From Bradyrhizobium manausense (GTDB lineage: Bacteria > Pseudomonadota > Alphaproteobacteria > Rhizobiales > Xanthobacteraceae): a stretch of DNA of 64,000 bases. The stretch is taken from the NCBI RefSeq assembly GCF_018129685.1, contig NZ_JAFCLG010000001.1, positions 1,240,001-1,304,000 on the forward strand, read 5' to 3'. Numbering within the stretch: position 1 is the first letter of the stretch; every line of letters begins with the position of its first letter. The position numbers were made by a program, and so were the translations under genes. Under the pieces are notes generated by a model, which saw only the letters and a list, made by a program, of their open reading frames with translations, had not been told where the DNA came from and ran no database searches. Positions 33,536-42,986 of the stretch are shown piece by piece.

Positions 33536-36376
33536 GTGCCAGACAGCAACAAACAAGACTCGGCCATTTCCTTTGGGCCATTTCGCCTGTTTCCGAAGTC
33601 CCGCCTCCTGGAGAAGGACGGCGCGCATCTTCATGTCGGAGGCCGCGCTCTCGATATCCTAATCTTCTTGGCTGAGCGGCCCGGCGAAGTCGTCGACAAG
33701 CGCGAGCTGGTCAAGCGCGTCTGGGCCGACGTGAATGTGGATGATGGCAGCCTCCGCTTCCACATCGCGGCCCTGCGGAAGGCACTCGGTGACACCGGCA
33801 AGTCAGCGCGCTATGTCGTCAACGTTCCCGGGCGCGGCTATTGCTTCGTTGCATCTCTCGCCCAGGTTGCTCCTGGACTTCCCGCTCCTCCGGCTGACAT
33901 CCCTGTGCCCCTCTCCCTTCCCGCTCCGCTGGCGCGGGTGATCGGGCGGGACGACGTCATCGAGAAGATTTCGACCGGGCTCGCGATGCATCGTTTCGTC
34001 ACGGTGGTCGGCCCCGGCGGCATCGGGAAGACGGCAGTGGCCGTAACCGTGGGCCATCGCCGGCTCGCTCATTTCGACGGGCACGTCTTCTTCGTCGACT
34101 TTGGGCCGGTGAGGAAGCCTGATCTCGCCGCGATGACCATCGCATCGACGCTCGGGCTGTCCATCAACGCGGAAGATCCGGTCCCTGCCTTGCTGACCCA
34201 TCTCCAGGCGAAACCGACGCTGCTGATTTTCGACAGTTGCGAGCACGTGCTCGAGACCCTTGCGCCGCTCGTCGAACGCCTGGTCCGGGAGGTACCGCGA
34301 CTGCATGTGCTGGCAACCAGCCGCGAATCCTTTCGAAGCGAAGGCGAGCGCATCTTTCGACTGTTTCCGCTGGATTGTCCGCCCCGTCGCGATGACCTCA
34401 CCGCGGCCGATGTTCTCGCCTACCCCGCCGCCCAGCTCTTCGTCGAGCGTATTGCGCAGAGCTCCGGGTCGTTTCAGCTCAGCGCGGAAGAAGCACCGCT
34501 CGTGGCGGACATATGTCGCCGCCTCGACGGCATCGCGCTTGCGATCGAGCTCGCCGCAGGACGCGTCAACGCCTACGGCATCGCCGGCACGGCCTCCCTC
34601 CTCGACAGCCGTTTCTCGCTGCAATGGCGCGGACGACGCACTGCCATCCCCAGGCACCAGACGCTCGGCGCCGCGCTCGACTGGAGCTACGATCTCCTCT
34701 CCGCCTCGGAGAGCGCCATCTTGCGGAGATTGTCCGTCTTCGTCGGCCCTTTCACGCCGGAGGCTGCTGCCGCCGTCGCCTCGGGTGATGGCCTCAGTGC
34801 CGCTGCGACCATGGAAGCGATCGACAATCTCGTCACGAAGTCGCTGATCGCACCGTCAGGCGCACGACCGCTGCGTTATCGCCTGCTGGACACCACCCGC
34901 ACCTACGCGCTCGGCAAACTGACCGAGGCAGGCGAAACGACGCGAATCGCACAGCGCCACGCAGACTATTTTCGCAACCTGTTTGAGCGCGCCGAGGCCG
35001 AGACCTCCGCTCCACTGGCGGATTGGCTCGGCACCTACGGCGCGGAGCTGGACAATCTGCGCGCCGCATTGGACTGGGCGTTCTCGCAGGATGGCGACGA
35101 ACAGCTCGGAATCACCCTGACGGCGGTGGCGGTCACGCTCTGGATCCGGCTATCGTTGTTCGCCGAATGCCGCGAACGCGCCAGGACGGCGCTTGCCGCA
35201 CTGGGAGACGATGGCAACGAGCGCGTGCGCATGCAGCTCCTGGCAGCACTCGGCTGGTCGCTGATGTATGGCGAAGGACGAGCTCGCGAGGCCCGCCCGA
35301 TCCTCGAGGCGACGCTTGAACTGGCCGAGAAGCTGGACGACAAGGATTTCCGGTTGCGGGCTCTCTGGGGCTTGTCCATCGATCAGTTCAACAACGGAGC
35401 GTTTGGCAAGGCGCGCACACTTGCGGACCGTTTCGCCGAAGCCGCGGCGAAGTCATCCGACAAGACCGACCTCATGCTGGCGGACCGGCTCACGGCCGTC
35501 GTTCTACATTACCTCGGAGACCAACGCGAGGCACGGGTCCGTATCGACCGGGTCCATGCCTCGCTGCATGTGCTGGCCGAGAAGCCGAAGATCTTCCCGC
35601 TCGATCTGCGGATATCGACGCAGTACTTCCGCGCCCGCATCCTGTGGCTGCAGGGTCATGCGGATCAGGCCCTGGCACTTGCCGAACAGAACATTCATGA
35701 GGGCCGAGCCAACGGCCATGCGCTGACCTTCTGCAGCGTTCTAGGGCAAGCCGCCTGCCCCATTACCTTCCTGGCCGGCGACTACGGGGCAGCCGAGCGC
35801 CACGGGACCGAGTTGCTCGAGCACACCGATCGCCACGCGATACGGCTCTGGGGCCTGTGGGCGCGCGCTTTCAACGCGCTGGTTATCACCAGACGCGCGG
35901 GGATCGAGACGGGTTTGCCGCTGCTGCGCGACGAGCTTAATCGCGCTGGCGATGCGCGCTTTCTGCCGCGCTTTCTTCCCCTCCTTGGCGAGCTCGCGGC
36001 CTGTTTCGGACAGGCCAACCAGGTCCATCACGGCTTCGACACCGTCGAGAGCGCGTTGGCGCGTTGTAACGACAGGCAGGAACGCTGGTATCTGCCGGAG
36101 CTGCTCCGCATCAAGGGCGAGCTGATGCTGAGGGAATCACCGCAATCGGAAGCCGCCGATACCTGCTTTCGCGAAGCCATGGAGCTGGCAACGCAACAGG
36201 GCGCGGACTTCTGGCAGTTGCGCTGCGCGATCAGCGTCGCGCGGCTCAAGGTCAGGCAAGGTCAGGGCGCCGAGGCACTCACTATCCTGGAGAATGCGTA
36301 CAGCGCGCTGACCGAAGGATCCGATATCGCCGACATGCGGATCGCGCGCGATCTGATCGCGCAACTACGGTCGTAA
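33536..36376 (+). CDS. Winged-helix / STAND (NB-ARC-like) ATPase / TPR-like transcriptional regulator, copy 1
   Basis: The 946-residue protein has an OmpR/CadC-type winged helix (about 15-105: 'GGRALDILIFLAERPGEVVDKRELVKRVWADV', 'YVVNVPGRGYCF'). A STAND ATPase follows (about 130-430): Walker A 'GPGGIGKT' at 159-166, Walker B 'LLIFDSCEHVLE', then 'LATSRESFRSEGERIFRLFPLDCP'. A long helical, TPR-like region runs to the end. Such proteins switch on ligand and ATP binding. The start is GTG 33536, with AGGGGG 9 nt upstream; the ATG at 33529 is out of frame. A full-length paralogue lies at 40043. Confidence 0.9.
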   Translation: MPDSNKQDSAISFGPFRLFPKSRLLEKDGAHLHVGGRALDILIFLAERPGEVVDKRELVKRVWADVNVDDGSLRFHIAALRKALGDTGKSARYVVNVPGRGYCFVASLAQVAPGLPAPPADIPVPLSLPAPLARVIGRDDVIEKISTGLAMHRFVTVVGPGGIGKTAVAVTVGHRRLAHFDGHVFFVDFGPVRKPDLAAMTIASTLGLSINAEDPVPALLTHLQAKPTLLIFDSCEHVLETLAPLVERLVREVPRLHVLATSRESFRSEGERIFRLFPLDCPPRRDDLTAADVLAYPAAQLFVERIAQSSGSFQLSAEEAPLVADICRRLDGIALAIELAAGRVNAYGIAGTASLLDSRFSLQWRGRRTAIPRHQTLGAALDWSYDLLSASESAILRRLSVFVGPFTPEAAAAVASGDGLSAAATMEAIDNLVTKSLIAPSGARPLRYRLLDTTRTYALGKLTEAGETTRIAQRHADYFRNLFERAEAETSAPLADWLGTYGAELDNLRAALDWAFSQDGDEQLGITLTAVAVTLWIRLSLFAECRERARTALAALGDDGNERVRMQLLAALGWSLMYGEGRAREARPILEATLELAEKLDDKDFRLRALWGLSIDQFNNGAFGKARTLADRFAEAAAKSSDKTDLMLADRLTAVVLHYLGDQREARVRIDRVHASLHVLAEKPKIFPLDLRISTQYFRARILWLQGHADQALALAEQNIHEGRANGHALTFCSVLGQAACPITFLAGDYGAAERHGTELLEHTDRHAIRLWGLWARAFNALVITRRAGIETGLPLLRDELNRAGDARFLPRFLPLLGELAACFGQANQVHHGFDTVESALARCNDRQERWYLPELLRIKGELMLRESPQSEAADTCFREAMELATQQGADFWQLRCAISVARLKVRQGQGAEALTILENAYSALTEGSDIADMRIARDLIAQLRS

Positions 36377-36398
36377 CTCCGGGAGCTTTCGGCGAGCT

Positions 36399-36914
36399 TT
36401 AGCCTCCCACAGCGGACGCCCGCCGCGGCAGCTTCCAGTTTGGCCGAATGAAATGACACGTGTAGCCGTCAGGGTAACGTTCGAGGTAGTCCTGATGCTC
36501 CGGCTCGGCCTCCCAGAATTCGCCGGCGGGAGCAAGCTCCGTCACCACTCTGCCAGGCCACAGACCTGAGGCTTCGACATCCGCAATAGTGTCTTCAGCT
36601 GTACGCTTCTGCTCGTCTGACGTGTAAAAAATCGCAGAGCGATAACTCGTTCCCAGATCATTGCCCTGACGATTGAGGGTCGTCGGATCGTGAATCTGGA
36701 AGAAGAACTCCAGCATGGTGCGAAAGCTGGTCTTCGCCGGGTCAAAGATGATCTCGATCGCTTCGGCATGACCCTCGTGATTGCGATATGTGGCATTCTT
36801 CACCCGACCGCCGGTGTAGCCGACGCGCGTCGAGATCACACCTGGCTGCTTGCGGATGAGATCCTGCATGCCCCAGAAGCAGCCACCAGCCAAAACCGCG
36901 CGCTCTGTCGTCAT
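36399..36914 (-). CDS. msrA: Peptide methionine sulfoxide reductase MsrA
   Basis: The 171-residue enzyme has the catalytic 'GGCFWGMQ' motif (Cys12), 'VGYTGG', '[15 protein letters not shown]', 'FFQIHDPTT' and '[12 protein letters not shown]', the classical MsrA set, and another Cys in 'YTCHF' near the C-terminus. It reduces methionine-S-sulfoxide in oxidised proteins using thioredoxin. It heads away from the OsmC-type gene in the same direction, 87 bp apart, and is convergent with the first STAND regulator gene, whose stop is 22 bp away. Confidence 0.95.
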   Translation of the reverse strand: MTTERAVLAGGCFWGMQDLIRKQPGVISTRVGYTGGRVKNATYRNHEGHAEAIEIIFDPAKTSFRTMLEFFFQIHDPTTLNRQGNDLGTSYRSAIFYTSDEQKRTAEDTIADVEASGLWPGRVVTELAPAGEFWEAEPEHQDYLERYPDGYTCHFIRPNWKLPRRASAVGG

Positions 36915-37001
36915 CTGTCAACTCCTGTCGTGCCAACGATCTTCATCAGGTCCCAACCTTTGGCGAAGGACCGGATGACCAACTTATTCGAACGGGGCCG
37001 A

Positions 37002-37424
37002 CTAGACCAGCTTGGCGTCGAGGCTGATTTCGGCGTTGAGAACCTTGGACACCGGGCAGTTCTTCTCGGCCTCGCCGGCGATACGGGCGAAGCCGGCGTC
37101 GTCGAGATTGGGCACCCTGGCACGCAAGGTCAGCGCGGACTTGCTGATCTTGAATCCCTTGCCTTCCGGTTCGAGCGAGACCGCGGCCTCGGTCGACAGC
37201 TCGGTCGGGGTGAATCCGGCAAGCTGGAGGCCGAATGCCAGCGCCATGGTGAAACAGCCGGCATGTGCGGCCGCGATCAATTCCTCGGGATTAGTGCCCT
37301 TCTCGTTCTCGAAACGGGTCTTGAACGAATAAGGCGTCTCGGCGAGCACACCGGATTCGCTCGACAGATGGCCCGTGCCATCGCGCCCGGTTCCCTGCCA
37401 TACTGCTTTTGCCTTGCGGATCAT
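37002..37424 (-). CDS. OsmC/Ohr family peroxiredoxin (OsmC type)
   Basis: The 140-residue protein has both redox cysteines of the family, Cys57 in 'HAGCFTMAL' and Cys123 in 'EKNCPVSKVL', and the OsmC-type start 'AKAVWQGTGRDGTG' with 'TNPEELIAAAH'. It reduces organic hydroperoxides by a Cys-based mechanism with lipoyl or thiol reductants. ATG 37424 follows AAGGAGACG. It lies between msrA and the epoxide hydrolase on the same strand, forming an oxidative-damage group. Confidence 0.92.
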   Translation of the reverse strand: MIRKAKAVWQGTGRDGTGHLSSESGVLAETPYSFKTRFENEKGTNPEELIAAAHAGCFTMALAFGLQLAGFTPTELSTEAAVSLEPEGKGFKISKSALTLRARVPNLDDAGFARIAGEAEKNCPVSKVLNAEISLDAKLV

Positions 37425-37561
37425 CTCACGTCTCCTTGCTGGCTGAGGATCGGCCAGCGGAGTTCCGCAATAAATGCGACCCCGCTGGCGTAGCCTTTAC
37501 GATTAAAGATTTCGCTGCTGAAGTGTCTTTTGAAGGGCGGAACGCACGTATCCCACTTGCC

Positions 37562-38875
37562 TCAAATCGACTGGCGCAATGGGCGGAACGCTGTGCGCAT
37601 TTCCGCGCAGAACAGCGCGGGCTGCTCCCAGGCCGCGAAGTGCCCGCCCTCGTCGAGGCGGTTGTAGTGAATCAGCTTTGGATAGGCCTTTTCGGCCCAG
37701 CTGCGCGGCGCGGCATAGATCTCGTCCGGGAAGACGCTGACGGCGACCGGGATTTTCACGTGCTTGGGCTCGAAGAACGCCAGCTTGTTCTCCCAGTACA
37801 GACGAGCCGAAGAGACGGCCGTGTTGGTGAGCCAGTAGAGGGTGATGTTATCGATGACGTCATCCCGCGACAGACCCTCGGTCTTACCGTCGAAGACGCG
37901 CGCAATCATCGCGGCGCTGCGCGCGTCGTGGTCGAGCATCCAGGACGCCAGACCTGCCGGCGAGTCCACGAGACCATAGAGCGTCTGCGGCCGGTTCGAC
38001 ATTTCGATCGCATAGCCGAGGCCATGCTTGTAGAAATCGTCGAGCTGATCGTAGGCATGATCTTCGTCTGCAGACAGGCCGGATGGCTTAGAGCCGCCGG
38101 GCTGGAGCGCCTTGGCGATGTCGTCGGGGACAGTCGCGGGCATGTTGGTATGAATGCCAAGCAGTTCCGGCGGTGCCAGCAGCGCCATCTGCTCGGTGAT
38201 CGCGTTGCCCCAATCGCCGCCCTGGGCGACGTAACGGTTGTAACCTAGCCGCTTCATGAGCACGACCCACGCCCGTGCAACACGCTGCGGATCCCAGCCA
38301 AGCGCCGTGGGTTTGCCGGAGAAGCCGTAGCCCGGGAGCGACGGGATCACGAGGTCAAACGCCTCAGCTGCTGTTGCGCCGTGCGCGGTGGGATCGGTCA
38401 GCGGACCGACGATCTTCATCTGCTCGATGATCGAACCGGGCCAGCCATGCGTGACGATCATCGGTAGCGCATTGTCATGCCTGGAACGCACGTGCATGAA
38501 ATGAATGTCGACGCCGTCGATCTTGGTGACGAATTGCGGCAGCGCATTCAGTCGCGCCTCCAACTTGCGCCAATCGTAGTCAGCCTGCCAGTAGCGAACG
38601 AGCTGCTGGATCGTCGTGAGCTGCACGCCCTGCGACTGATCGGCGACGATCTCGCGATCCGGCCACCGTGTTGCCGTTAACCGACGGCGCAAGTCGAGCA
38701 AATCTTCCTCGGGCACACTGATGTGGAACGGACGGATCACATCGCTGGCGGCAGCGTTTGCCTGTTGCGGAGGCAACAGACTTACCACACCGGCGGCGAC
38801 GGCGCCCATCGCAGCGTGGTTCAGCAATTGGCGGCGGTCGGGATTCAACATGTCGGCTCGTGCTTGCGTCGTCAT
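37562..38875 (-). CDS. Epoxide hydrolase family alpha/beta hydrolase, Tat-type leader
   Basis: The product has 437 residues. A twin-arginine-type leader (D-R-R-Q-L-L, hydrophobic stretch, 'QQANAAA') precedes an epoxide-hydrolase N-terminal domain ('IRPFHISVPEEDLLDLRRRLTATRWPD'). The alpha/beta core has the oxyanion motif 'HGWPGS' (143-148), nucleophile Asp221 in 'QGGDWGN' and the catalytic His in 'DEGGHFAAWEQP' near 413. It opens epoxides to diols, probably in the periplasm, an unusual location for this family. GGAGAGGAG precedes the ATG at 38875. Confidence 0.88.
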   Translation of the reverse strand: MTTQARADMLNPDRRQLLNHAAMGAVAAGVVSLLPPQQANAAASDVIRPFHISVPEEDLLDLRRRLTATRWPDREIVADQSQGVQLTTIQQLVRYWQADYDWRKLEARLNALPQFVTKIDGVDIHFMHVRSRHDNALPMIVTHGWPGSIIEQMKIVGPLTDPTAHGATAAEAFDLVIPSLPGYGFSGKPTALGWDPQRVARAWVVLMKRLGYNRYVAQGGDWGNAITEQMALLAPPELLGIHTNMPATVPDDIAKALQPGGSKPSGLSADEDHAYDQLDDFYKHGLGYAIEMSNRPQTLYGLVDSPAGLASWMLDHDARSAAMIARVFDGKTEGLSRDDVIDNITLYWLTNTAVSSARLYWENKLAFFEPKHVKIPVAVSVFPDEIYAAPRSWAEKAYPKLIHYNRLDEGGHFAAWEQPALFCAEMRTAFRPLRQSI

Positions 38876-39034
38876 TTCGATCTCCTCTCCTTTGATTGGT
38901 GACGTTTGACTGGATTCGACATCGACAGGTCGGTTCGTCGCGCAAGGAGAATGGCTCAGGCAGCTGCGATTGGCTCGGTATGGATTGTTAGGCTGCGTTA
39001 GTCGTTGAGAGCGCCAATGATGAGCAGATACTGA

Positions 39035-39706
39035 TCAAGCTGATCCGAGCGGCATCGCGATGGTCACGCGTGTGCCGCCCTGCCCGGCTTCGCCGTGCAT
39101 CCGGGCACCGATGCTGCGCGCCAAGCCTTCCAGTATCCTGCTGCCGGCGCCCTGAAGCGGACCGACTGCGCCGACACCATTGTCAGACACCGTACAGAGC
39201 CAGCTGCCCTCGTGATTCACAACCTCGATGCGGATCAGCGCGCCGTTCTTGTTCGGAAAGGCATGTTTTGCCGCATTCGTGACCAGTTCGGTCAGCATCA
39301 GCGCGAGCCGGTGGCACTGCCAAGCCGGCAGCGTGCCGCTTTCGATCGAAGCCTCGCAACGGATGCCGGCCGGTTCCAGCATCGCTTCGAAAAGCGCACC
39401 ACACAGCTTTTCGAAGAAGGCCTCCATGGGGATCTCCGTGAGGTCGTCATTGTCGGATAGGAGCTGATACAGCCTGCCGAAAGCGACGATCCGCCGCTCC
39501 AGCCGGTCCACCGCACCCGACATGTCCCTCCCTCTGGCGCGCATGAAGTCGCGGCGGACTGACGCACCCAGCAGCGTCAGCGTGTTCTTCATGCGGTGGT
39601 GAGACTCACGCAGCACGAGCTCCCAGTCACGCGAGAGATCGTCAAGACTGGCGACCAACTGCGATCGAGTGTCGCTGTCGGTCGGCCGAGAGCCGATATC
39701 GGGCAT
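39035..39706 (-). CDS. HisKA_2-type sensor histidine kinase, catalytic part only
   Basis: The 223 residues include the HisKA_2 phospho-acceptor box 'ESHHRMKNTL' (phospho-His probably H37), the N-box 'LALMLTELVTNAAKHAF' and the ATP lid 'VSDNGVGAVG'. There is no transmembrane or sensor domain; only about 30 residues precede the H-box. GGGGGAGG lies upstream of ATG 39706. No response regulator is adjacent. It is divergent from the second STAND regulator. It may take its input through a partner protein. Confidence 0.88.
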   Translation of the reverse strand: MPDIGSRPTDSDTRSQLVASLDDLSRDWELVLRESHHRMKNTLTLLGASVRRDFMRARGRDMSGAVDRLERRIVAFGRLYQLLSDNDDLTEIPMEAFFEKLCGALFEAMLEPAGIRCEASIESGTLPAWQCHRLALMLTELVTNAAKHAFPNKNGALIRIEVVNHEGSWLCTVSDNGVGAVGPLQGAGSRILEGLARSIGARMHGEAGQGGTRVTIAMPLGSA

Positions 39707-40042
39707 CAGTGCCTCCCCCGTTGGATCAGGCCTAACTCGAAGGCTATACTGATGCAGACCCGCGGCTGATGCTCGTTAGACGTTGCAAGATTCTGTTATG
39801 ATCGATTGGCGGGCAATCTTCACCGGCGTGTTCCGCCGCGTCCGCGATGAAGCCCGTTGCCAAACTTTCACGCTTTCCACATAAGCTATTCGCGTTTAAA
39901 CAAAATTCGCTGCGTTTCGGCCTTGCTCCGTCGATCCGATCGCATGCCTGTTGCTCGATTTCGCCGCTTTCGGCCGGTTTACTCGCGATCTCGATCTGAT
40001 AGATCAAACAGAAGCACTTTCCTTTCGCTGGAATCATGGCGC
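39707..40042. other. Divergent intergenic region (HisKA_2 kinase / STAND regulator 2)
   Basis: These 336 bp separate the kinase and regulator starts. TATGAT at 39797-39802 could be a -10 element for the + strand, but no good -35 lies at the right distance. The frame of the regulator stays open upstream to 39857, without a ribosome binding site or domain match there. No gene is supported. Confidence 0.35.
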
Positions 40043-42880
40043 GTGCCGGACACTAACGACCAGGACTCGGCCATTGCCTTCGGGGCCTTCCGGCTATTTC
40101 CCCGATCACGGCTTCTTGAGAAGGATGGTGTCCCGGTTCATCTCGGCGGCCGTGCACTCGACATCCTGATCTTTCTCGCCGAGCGCGCAGGCGAGGTCGT
40201 TGACAAGCGGGAGTTGGTCAAGCGGATCTGGGCCGACGTGAATGTCGATGAAGGCAGCCTGCGCTTCCACATCACGACCTTGCGCAAGGCTCTGGGCGAT
40301 GCCGGCGAAGGCTCGCGCTACGTCGTCAATGTGCCTGGCCGCGGCTATTGCTTCACGGCGCCGCTGATCCGAGCTCCGATTGCGCGGAGCCGGCCGGGCA
40401 CGACTGTCGCTTCGCCCAGCTCCCTGCCCGTCCCGCTCGCGAAGATGATTGGCCGGGACGATGCCGTGGAGAAGATCGCAGCGGAGCTGTCTCTTCATCG
40501 GTTCGTGACAATCGTCGGCCCCGGCGGCATCGGCAAGACCTCGGTTGCGCTCGCCGTAGCGCATGGCCAGCCTGCCGGCTACGTGGACCAGGCCTGCTTC
40601 GTCGATTTTGGCGCGTTGACGGACCCGCAGCTCGTTCCCGGCACGATTGCAGCAGCTCTTGGCCTGACGGTCAATTCGGGGGACCCGATCCCCGGTCTAC
40701 TGCAATCACTGCGCGGCCGCCGGACGCTGCTTGTCCTCGACAGTTGCGAGCATATCATCGACGCGCTTGCACCGCTGGCAGAGCGCATGGTGCGGGAAGC
40801 TCCCGAGCTGCAACTTCTTGCCACCAGCCGTGAATCCTTCCGCGCGGAAGGTGAGCGGGTGTACCGGCTGTTTCCCCTGGACTGTCCGCCACAACGCGAC
40901 GGACTCAGCATGGCCGACGTCCTCGCCTATCCGGCAAGCCAGCTTTTCGTCGAGCGGATAGCCGAAAGCCTGAGCGAATTCGAACTCAGTGAAGAGGATG
41001 CACCTCTCGTCGCCGATATCTGCCGGCGCCTGGATGGCATTGCACTCGCGATCGAGCTTGCTGCCGGACGGGTTAATGCCTACGGGATCGCCGGCACCGC
41101 ATCGCTGCTGGACAGCCGTTTCTCGCTGCTGTGGCGAGGACGCCGCACGGCCATCCCCAGGCACCAGACGCTGAGCGCGGCGCTGAGCTGGAGCTACGAC
41201 CTCTTGCCCCAGGCCGAGAGTGCGACCTTGCGCGCTCTGTCGATTTTCGTAGGGCCGTTTACGCTGGAAGCAGCCCTCGCGGTCGCCGCAAGTCAGGGCA
41301 TCGACGAGGCCGAGGCGGTCGAAGCCATCTCGAATCTGCTGTCGAAATCCCTGATCGCGACGTCGCCTGCCGAACGTCGGCTGCGATACCGTCTGCTCGA
41401 CACGACCCGCGCGTTCATCGGAGACAAGCTCGCTGAGAGTGGCGAAGTGGCGCGTGTCGCGCGTGCCCATGCCGAATATTTCCGCGATTTCCTGCACGAC
41501 ATCTCCATGAAATCGACGGGCATGCAGAGCGCCGGCGGCTTCCTGCCCTATGCCGACCATCTGCCGAATGTGCGGGCCGCGCTGACGTGGAGCTTCTCGG
41601 AAGGTGGCGACCGTGCGGTCGCCGTGGACCTGGCGGCGTCGGCCGCGCAGTTTTTCCTCGAGCTGACTTTGCTGACGGAGTGCCATAGCTGGACCCAACA
41701 GGCGCTTGCCTCTGCCGATCGCATCGACGGTCGCAAGGAAATGGCGTTGCAGGCAGCTCTCGGCGTGTCCGTGATGTTCACCCAGGGGAATACGGAAGGA
41801 GTCCGGTCCGCATTCAGGCGAAGCCTGCAACTGGCTGAGCAACTCGACGATCTGCACTGGCAGCTCTGGTTGTTGCGCGGGCTGCACATCTACCTGACCC
41901 GGGTCGGAGATTATCACGGCGCGCTCGGCACCGGCGAACAGGGCCAGGCCGTCGCCAGGAAACTGAACGACCCGACCAGCACGCTGAACGTCGAGTGGAT
42001 GCTTGGGGTGGCGCATCATCTGATCGGCAACCAGGACAAGGCCGTCCAGCTCTGCGAGAGCGCAATGGTGGACAATCCAGGCTCGCAGCGGCTGAATATC
42101 GGCCATCTCGGCTATGACGACCGCATTGTCGCGCTGGTCGCTCTGGCGCGCGGGCTCTGGCTCAGCGGCCGGCCCGATCGTGCCATCGAGGCGGCCAGAT
42201 ACACGGTGCGTCAGGCCGAACAACTCGAGCAACCGCTGACGCTTGGGATTTCCCTGATCTGGACCATCTACGTGTTTCTGTGGGTCGGCGACTGGGCCAG
42301 CGCCGAGAGCCTGATCGAGCGGCTGATCGACCATTCCGCACGGCACTTCCTCGGCCCCTACCACGCCGTCGGCATCGGCCAGAAGGGCGAACTGCTGCTC
42401 CGCCGTGGAGATGTCGCCGGCGGCATCGAGCATCTTCGCCGCAGCCAGGCGACCTTGTACGCCACGCGGCACCGGATCATGACGACGGTGTTTGCAACGG
42501 CACTCGCGGAGGGGCTGGCAGCCCGGAATGAAGCTGATGAAGCTTTGCGCACGATCGACGAGGCGATCGCCCAGATCGGCGACCACGGCGAATCCTTCGA
42601 TATGCCGGAAATGCTTCGGGTCAAGGCGGACATCCTGGCGCAATCCGCCAGGGCAGCCGAGGCAGAGATGCTTCTCCAGCAATCGCTAGCCCAATCGCGC
42701 CGCCAAGGCGCGCGCGGCTGGGAGCTGCGGGGAGCCACAAGCCTCGCCCGCCTGTGGCAACGGGCCGGCCGACGAGGCGACGCGAAGGCCCTGCTTACGC
42801 CGCTCGTGGCGCAATATCAGGAAGGCCTGTCGAGCCGTGACCTGGTCAACGCCAAGGAGTTCCTGAGCGCTCTGAATTAG
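40043..42880 (+). CDS. Winged-helix / STAND (NB-ARC-like) ATPase / TPR-like transcriptional regulator, copy 2
   Basis: The 945-residue paralogue of the regulator at 33536 has the same layout and closely matching motifs: winged helix 'GGRALDILIFLAERAGEVVDKRELVKRIWADV', Walker A 'GPGGIGKTSVAL', Walker B 'LLVLDSCEHIID', 'LATSRESFRAEGERVYRLFPLDCP'. The winged-helix and ATPase parts are most alike; the TPR-like tail differs most, suggesting different ligands. I start it at GTG 40043 because both copies share ATGGCGCGTGCC at the start, and domain similarity begins there, although an in-frame ATG lies at 39857. Confidence 0.88.
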   Translation: MPDTNDQDSAIAFGAFRLFPRSRLLEKDGVPVHLGGRALDILIFLAERAGEVVDKRELVKRIWADVNVDEGSLRFHITTLRKALGDAGEGSRYVVNVPGRGYCFTAPLIRAPIARSRPGTTVASPSSLPVPLAKMIGRDDAVEKIAAELSLHRFVTIVGPGGIGKTSVALAVAHGQPAGYVDQACFVDFGALTDPQLVPGTIAAALGLTVNSGDPIPGLLQSLRGRRTLLVLDSCEHIIDALAPLAERMVREAPELQLLATSRESFRAEGERVYRLFPLDCPPQRDGLSMADVLAYPASQLFVERIAESLSEFELSEEDAPLVADICRRLDGIALAIELAAGRVNAYGIAGTASLLDSRFSLLWRGRRTAIPRHQTLSAALSWSYDLLPQAESATLRALSIFVGPFTLEAALAVAASQGIDEAEAVEAISNLLSKSLIATSPAERRLRYRLLDTTRAFIGDKLAESGEVARVARAHAEYFRDFLHDISMKSTGMQSAGGFLPYADHLPNVRAALTWSFSEGGDRAVAVDLAASAAQFFLELTLLTECHSWTQQALASADRIDGRKEMALQAALGVSVMFTQGNTEGVRSAFRRSLQLAEQLDDLHWQLWLLRGLHIYLTRVGDYHGALGTGEQGQAVARKLNDPTSTLNVEWMLGVAHHLIGNQDKAVQLCESAMVDNPGSQRLNIGHLGYDDRIVALVALARGLWLSGRPDRAIEAARYTVRQAEQLEQPLTLGISLIWTIYVFLWVGDWASAESLIERLIDHSARHFLGPYHAVGIGQKGELLLRRGDVAGGIEHLRRSQATLYATRHRIMTTVFATALAEGLAARNEADEALRTIDEAIAQIGDHGESFDMPEMLRVKADILAQSARAAEAEMLLQQSLAQSRRQGARGWELRGATSLARLWQRAGRRGDAKALLTPLVAQYQEGLSSRDLVNAKEFLSALN

Positions 42881-42986
42881 AAGTATCTTCAATGGGATAC
42901 CGCCAGATCAGGCTCTTGCAACTCCTAACAACTTCTAACACGCCAAGCCGCCCGCGTCCCGCCATGGTGATCACAATTCTTGGTGG

